From Mesorhizobium tianshanense (GTDB taxonomy: Bacteria > Pseudomonadota > Alphaproteobacteria > Rhizobiales > Rhizobiaceae), in contig NZ_VLKT01000056.1 of NCBI RefSeq assembly GCF_007830515.1, positions 1 to 42,982 of the forward strand: a stretch of 42,982 nucleotides of DNA, given 5' to 3'. Shown here piece by piece: positions 40,980 to 42,982 of this stretch. The position numbers and the translations under genes were made by a program. Positions within the stretch are counted from its first letter, which is position 1; each line of letters opens with the position of its first letter. The notes beneath the pieces are model-generated. The model was not told the DNA's origin. It did no database searches and worked only from the letters and a program-made list of their open reading frames with translations.

Positions 40980-42658
40980 GCCATGATCTCCACGAGGTCC
41001 GGTAGTGCCTTGGCCACCCTGCCGAGCAGGGATCCCACCGTGCTTGAAGGATAGTGTAGCGTAATCGCCAGTGTATCGATGGGACGTGTAATTGGGATCA
41101 TGCACCAGCGCCAGGCGACAGCCTCTGCTAGTCTGGCCGCGTCCGGCAACTCCGTCCCTTTGGCTGCCTCCTGACCGGCCAACGCCTCCTGCTTCTTCCG
41201 CTCCCAGAATCCATCAAGGCCGTCGAGCACCGTGGTCCAGCCTTCCAAACCCCGGCAAGACTCGTACTGGAGCACGCGCAAAGCGGTCACCGATCGCGGG
41301 AAGTTGCGCCTCGCGATTTCATCGACGCCGTCCCATGCCTCCCACGATTTGGCTTCAAAGGCGCGGGCCAAGAGGCTGTGCCTTCTAGCACTATCCTGAA
41401 TCACCGTCGTTGGTATGACGCAATGGAGCATGTCGATGGGCATGTTTCCTGCGCGCAGTGCGTCTTCTAGCAGCGATTCTTGCAGGTCGGGCATTTGGTC
41501 GTAGCGCCCATGGATGACAAGGACCCTGCCGCCCGGCGCCCTCTGGTTCATGCCTACGTGCCAAGGCAACCCAGCCTCCTCGGCAAATGCGTTTGCGAAT
41601 GCGCAAAGGTTGGATTTCATTCGCAAGCCGTCGTCGAGGTGGCGTCTCCCGACGTTCGGCGTGTTGGCGACGGAATCCTTCCAATTGGTGGCGGACCCGC
41701 GAACTAACTGGGCGATTCCGTCTGCGAGCGAAATCGCATTGCCGCCGTACAAGCGCACAAGGAGGTCTGCCTCTGGCTGCGGCCAGTCTTGTGCCTCGTC
41801 GACAAGGATTGCATCGAAACCGAGCTCGAGCGGGTTCGCTGCCTTCACTCCAGCAACCTCCGTGTCACCGAGCGCACCCGCGCTGAAATACTCGAGTGCT
41901 TCCTTGCAGCGTGGTACGTAGTTGTCGAAGATACCTTCCTCATTGGGTGCCAGGCCAAGCTTGTTGAGCCACGAGTAGAGGAAAGACATAACGGTCCGGA
42001 CGGCAATGCCGCCACCTTCGCTATCGCTTGGAATGGACATCAGGGCCAGCGTCCGCTGGATATCCGCGGCGAGCGCTGTGTTGTAGGTCAGGACGAGGGA
42101 GCGTTTTCCCTGGGCAAGATAGGCCTCGTAGGCCGATTGCAACAGCAGGACCGTCTTTCCAGTGCCACCGTGTCCCCGAAGATGGATGCGATGCTCACCG
42201 AGGAGCGTCGCGAGCTCCTTCGCCTCGGCGGGCCGCGCCGCAATGCGGTCCATCTTCTTGCGATCCAGCGAGGATGGCACGATGGACCTGAAGAGTGGAT
42301 CCTCAAGTATCCTTTCGAGTGTGCCTTGGTCACCAGAACTTATTACAGGCCCGACCGCTTGTTGCTGAATGCCATTAACCGTGGCCATTGCAACTAGAAG
42401 GCTAGTCGCGTCGAAATTTGCGGCGACGGCACCCGCAGCGGGCTGGATGCGGCCCCGGTCTTTGGGTAGCTCAGGAATGCCCGTGAGCATGACGCAACGG
42501 TAGACCCAAGGATTGGTCGCGGTCGTTTCCTGCAAGTATTGGCCGAGCGCGTATTTCTGGGCATCGTTCTGCCCGGTGGCGTCCTTCCAGCCACTTGGAT
42601 ATTTCGCCTTCACGCCGCCGGCAGAGATCTGCAGCCCTTTGTCTCCCTGGCTTTTCAC
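40976..42658 (-). pseudogene. NERD/UvrD-like helicase-type ATPase, N-terminus cut by IS21
   Basis: The 560-residue frame has Walker A (RGHGGTGKTVLLLQSAYEA) and Walker B (DAILVDEAQDWPQPEADLL), the order and spacing of superfamily 1 DUF2075/UvrD-like ATPases, and a C-terminal half with YESCRGLEGWT and SSTVGSLLGRV. The first residues (KSQGDKGLQISAGG, FGQNDAQ-like stretch) resemble the part of a NERD nuclease domain just after its EVK motif. The frame begins with GTG at 42658, one base from the IS21 terminal sequence, so the real 5' end with the nuclease active site has probably been removed. It would have been a DNA-processing defence protein; now it is likely inactive. Confidence 0.7.
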
Positions 42659-42982
42659 TGCGCATTTCGCAAAAGCCGGACAGGGGTTCCGCTAATTCCC
42701 GGACAGTGGTTTCGCTAATGTCGGGACAGTCTGGCGGCGTCGGTCCTCGGGTGCCTTGTTGCGTTCATGGATGATTGATTTCGCCGTTTTCGGTGCCGGT
42801 CAAGAGGGGCGCGGCCTTTTGCTTTCGCATGCTGTCGCCCTGAAGCACGATGCGGTGGGCGTTGTGCACGATCCGGTCGAGAATGGCGTCAGCGACCGTG
42901 GGGTCTGCGATCAGGTCATGCCATCTGGCCACCGGGACCTGGGCGGTGATCAGGGTGGATTTGCGGCGATAGCGTTCCTCGA
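42659..42982 (-). mobile_element. IS21-family insertion sequence, one end
   Basis: The element starts with TGCGCATTTCGC and continues with three imperfect direct repeats of a 23-base unit (42675-42697, 42698-42720 and a partial one from 42721) that contain CGGACAG and TTCCGCTAAT or TTTCGCTAAT. Multiple terminal repeats of this sort are typical of IS21 ends. The istB gene follows. The rest is outside the window, so the target-site duplication cannot be checked. Confidence 0.75.
42765..42982 (-). CDS. istB: IS21 helper ATPase IstB, C-terminal part (partial)
   Basis: The last 72 codons on the minus strand read EERYRRKSTLITAQVPVARW, ADAILDRIVHNAHRIVLQGD, then a short tail ending TGENEINHP-like (TENGEINHP) and TGA. 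This is the sensor-I/arginine-finger region of the IstB AAA+ ATPase (TLITAQVP; DPTVADAILDRIVHNAHRI) that works with IstA in transposition. The remainder lies beyond 42982. Confidence 0.9.
   Translation of the reverse strand, partial: EERYRRKSTLITAQVPVARWHDLIADPTVADAILDRIVHNAHRIVLQGDSMRKQKAAPLLTGTENGEINHP

Overview
The window is accessory DNA from a GC-rich alphaproteobacterium, most likely a rhizobial (Bradyrhizobium-like) member of Hyphomicrobiales. This is judged from GC-rich codon use, FixL/FixJ-style two-component genes, Tat-exported oxidoreductases and hydrolases, and the insertion sequences present. It opens inside an IS3-family element and closes inside an IS21-family element. No rRNA genes, CRISPR array or phage structural genes were seen.

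Layout. 0.65-5.0 kb: a hydrolase-OsmC fusion, then a leftward SDR / NmrA-like / epoxide-hydrolase-like operon. 5.2-9.9 kb: a rightward signalling operon with a multi-PAS histidine kinase, a receiver-only protein and a FixJ-type regulator. 9.9-15.7 kb: three more kinases (one without its phospho-acceptor histidine domain), gene remnants, a Cys-rich exported protein and a tRNA-like sequence. 15.9-23.9 kb: a frameshifted NDH-2, then a leftward redox operon with 2Fe-2S and molybdopterin subunits, a LolA-like protein, a sulfite-oxidase-like protein, a ferredoxin-reductase-like protein, a small protein and a frameshifted MerA/RclA-like flavoprotein. 24.3-26.0 kb: a quinone reductase and an unknown membrane-anchored protein. 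26.5-31.8 kb: a leftward seven-gene detoxification operon (two epoxide hydrolases, two cupins, an AhpD-like protein, a VOC protein, Dps). 32.2-35.9 kb: an FMN reductase and an EmrAB-type efflux pair. 36.1-38.8 kb: MsrB, MsrA, two small proteins and a YeeE/YedE transporter. 38.9-42.7 kb: a DUF3427-like protein, a C5 DNA methyltransferase and a helicase-like protein cut by IS21.

What ties the window together is a promoter element repeated at least nine times, with two decayed copies and one isolated palindrome. It is a 13-bp palindrome (GTATYG-S-CRAYAC) followed seven bases later by CAATAG. It lies 57-199 bp upstream of nearly every transcription unit between 4 and 37 kb and always points toward the gene. 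Back-to-back copies serve three divergent gene pairs, although the copy facing the multi-PAS kinase keeps only its right half. The downstream genes handle electrophiles, quinones, epoxides, oxidised methionine and efflux. The kinase genes carry intact or decayed copies themselves. I infer one co-regulated reactive-electrophile/oxidant stress regulon, possibly controlled by the FixJ-type regulator and kinases encoded here. No other DNA-binding regulator was recognised in the window.

Stretches without a recognised gene: 4960-5270 holds two motif copies; 11667-11927 holds one decayed copy; 12288-12633 holds nothing recognised; 14194-14920 holds the tRNA-like sequence and one motif copy; 17158-17456 holds nothing recognised; 25974-26517 holds an IS5-like remnant; 23885-24319, 32860-33251 and 35891-36166 hold motif copies; 37119-37346 and 38778-38914 hold nothing recognised.
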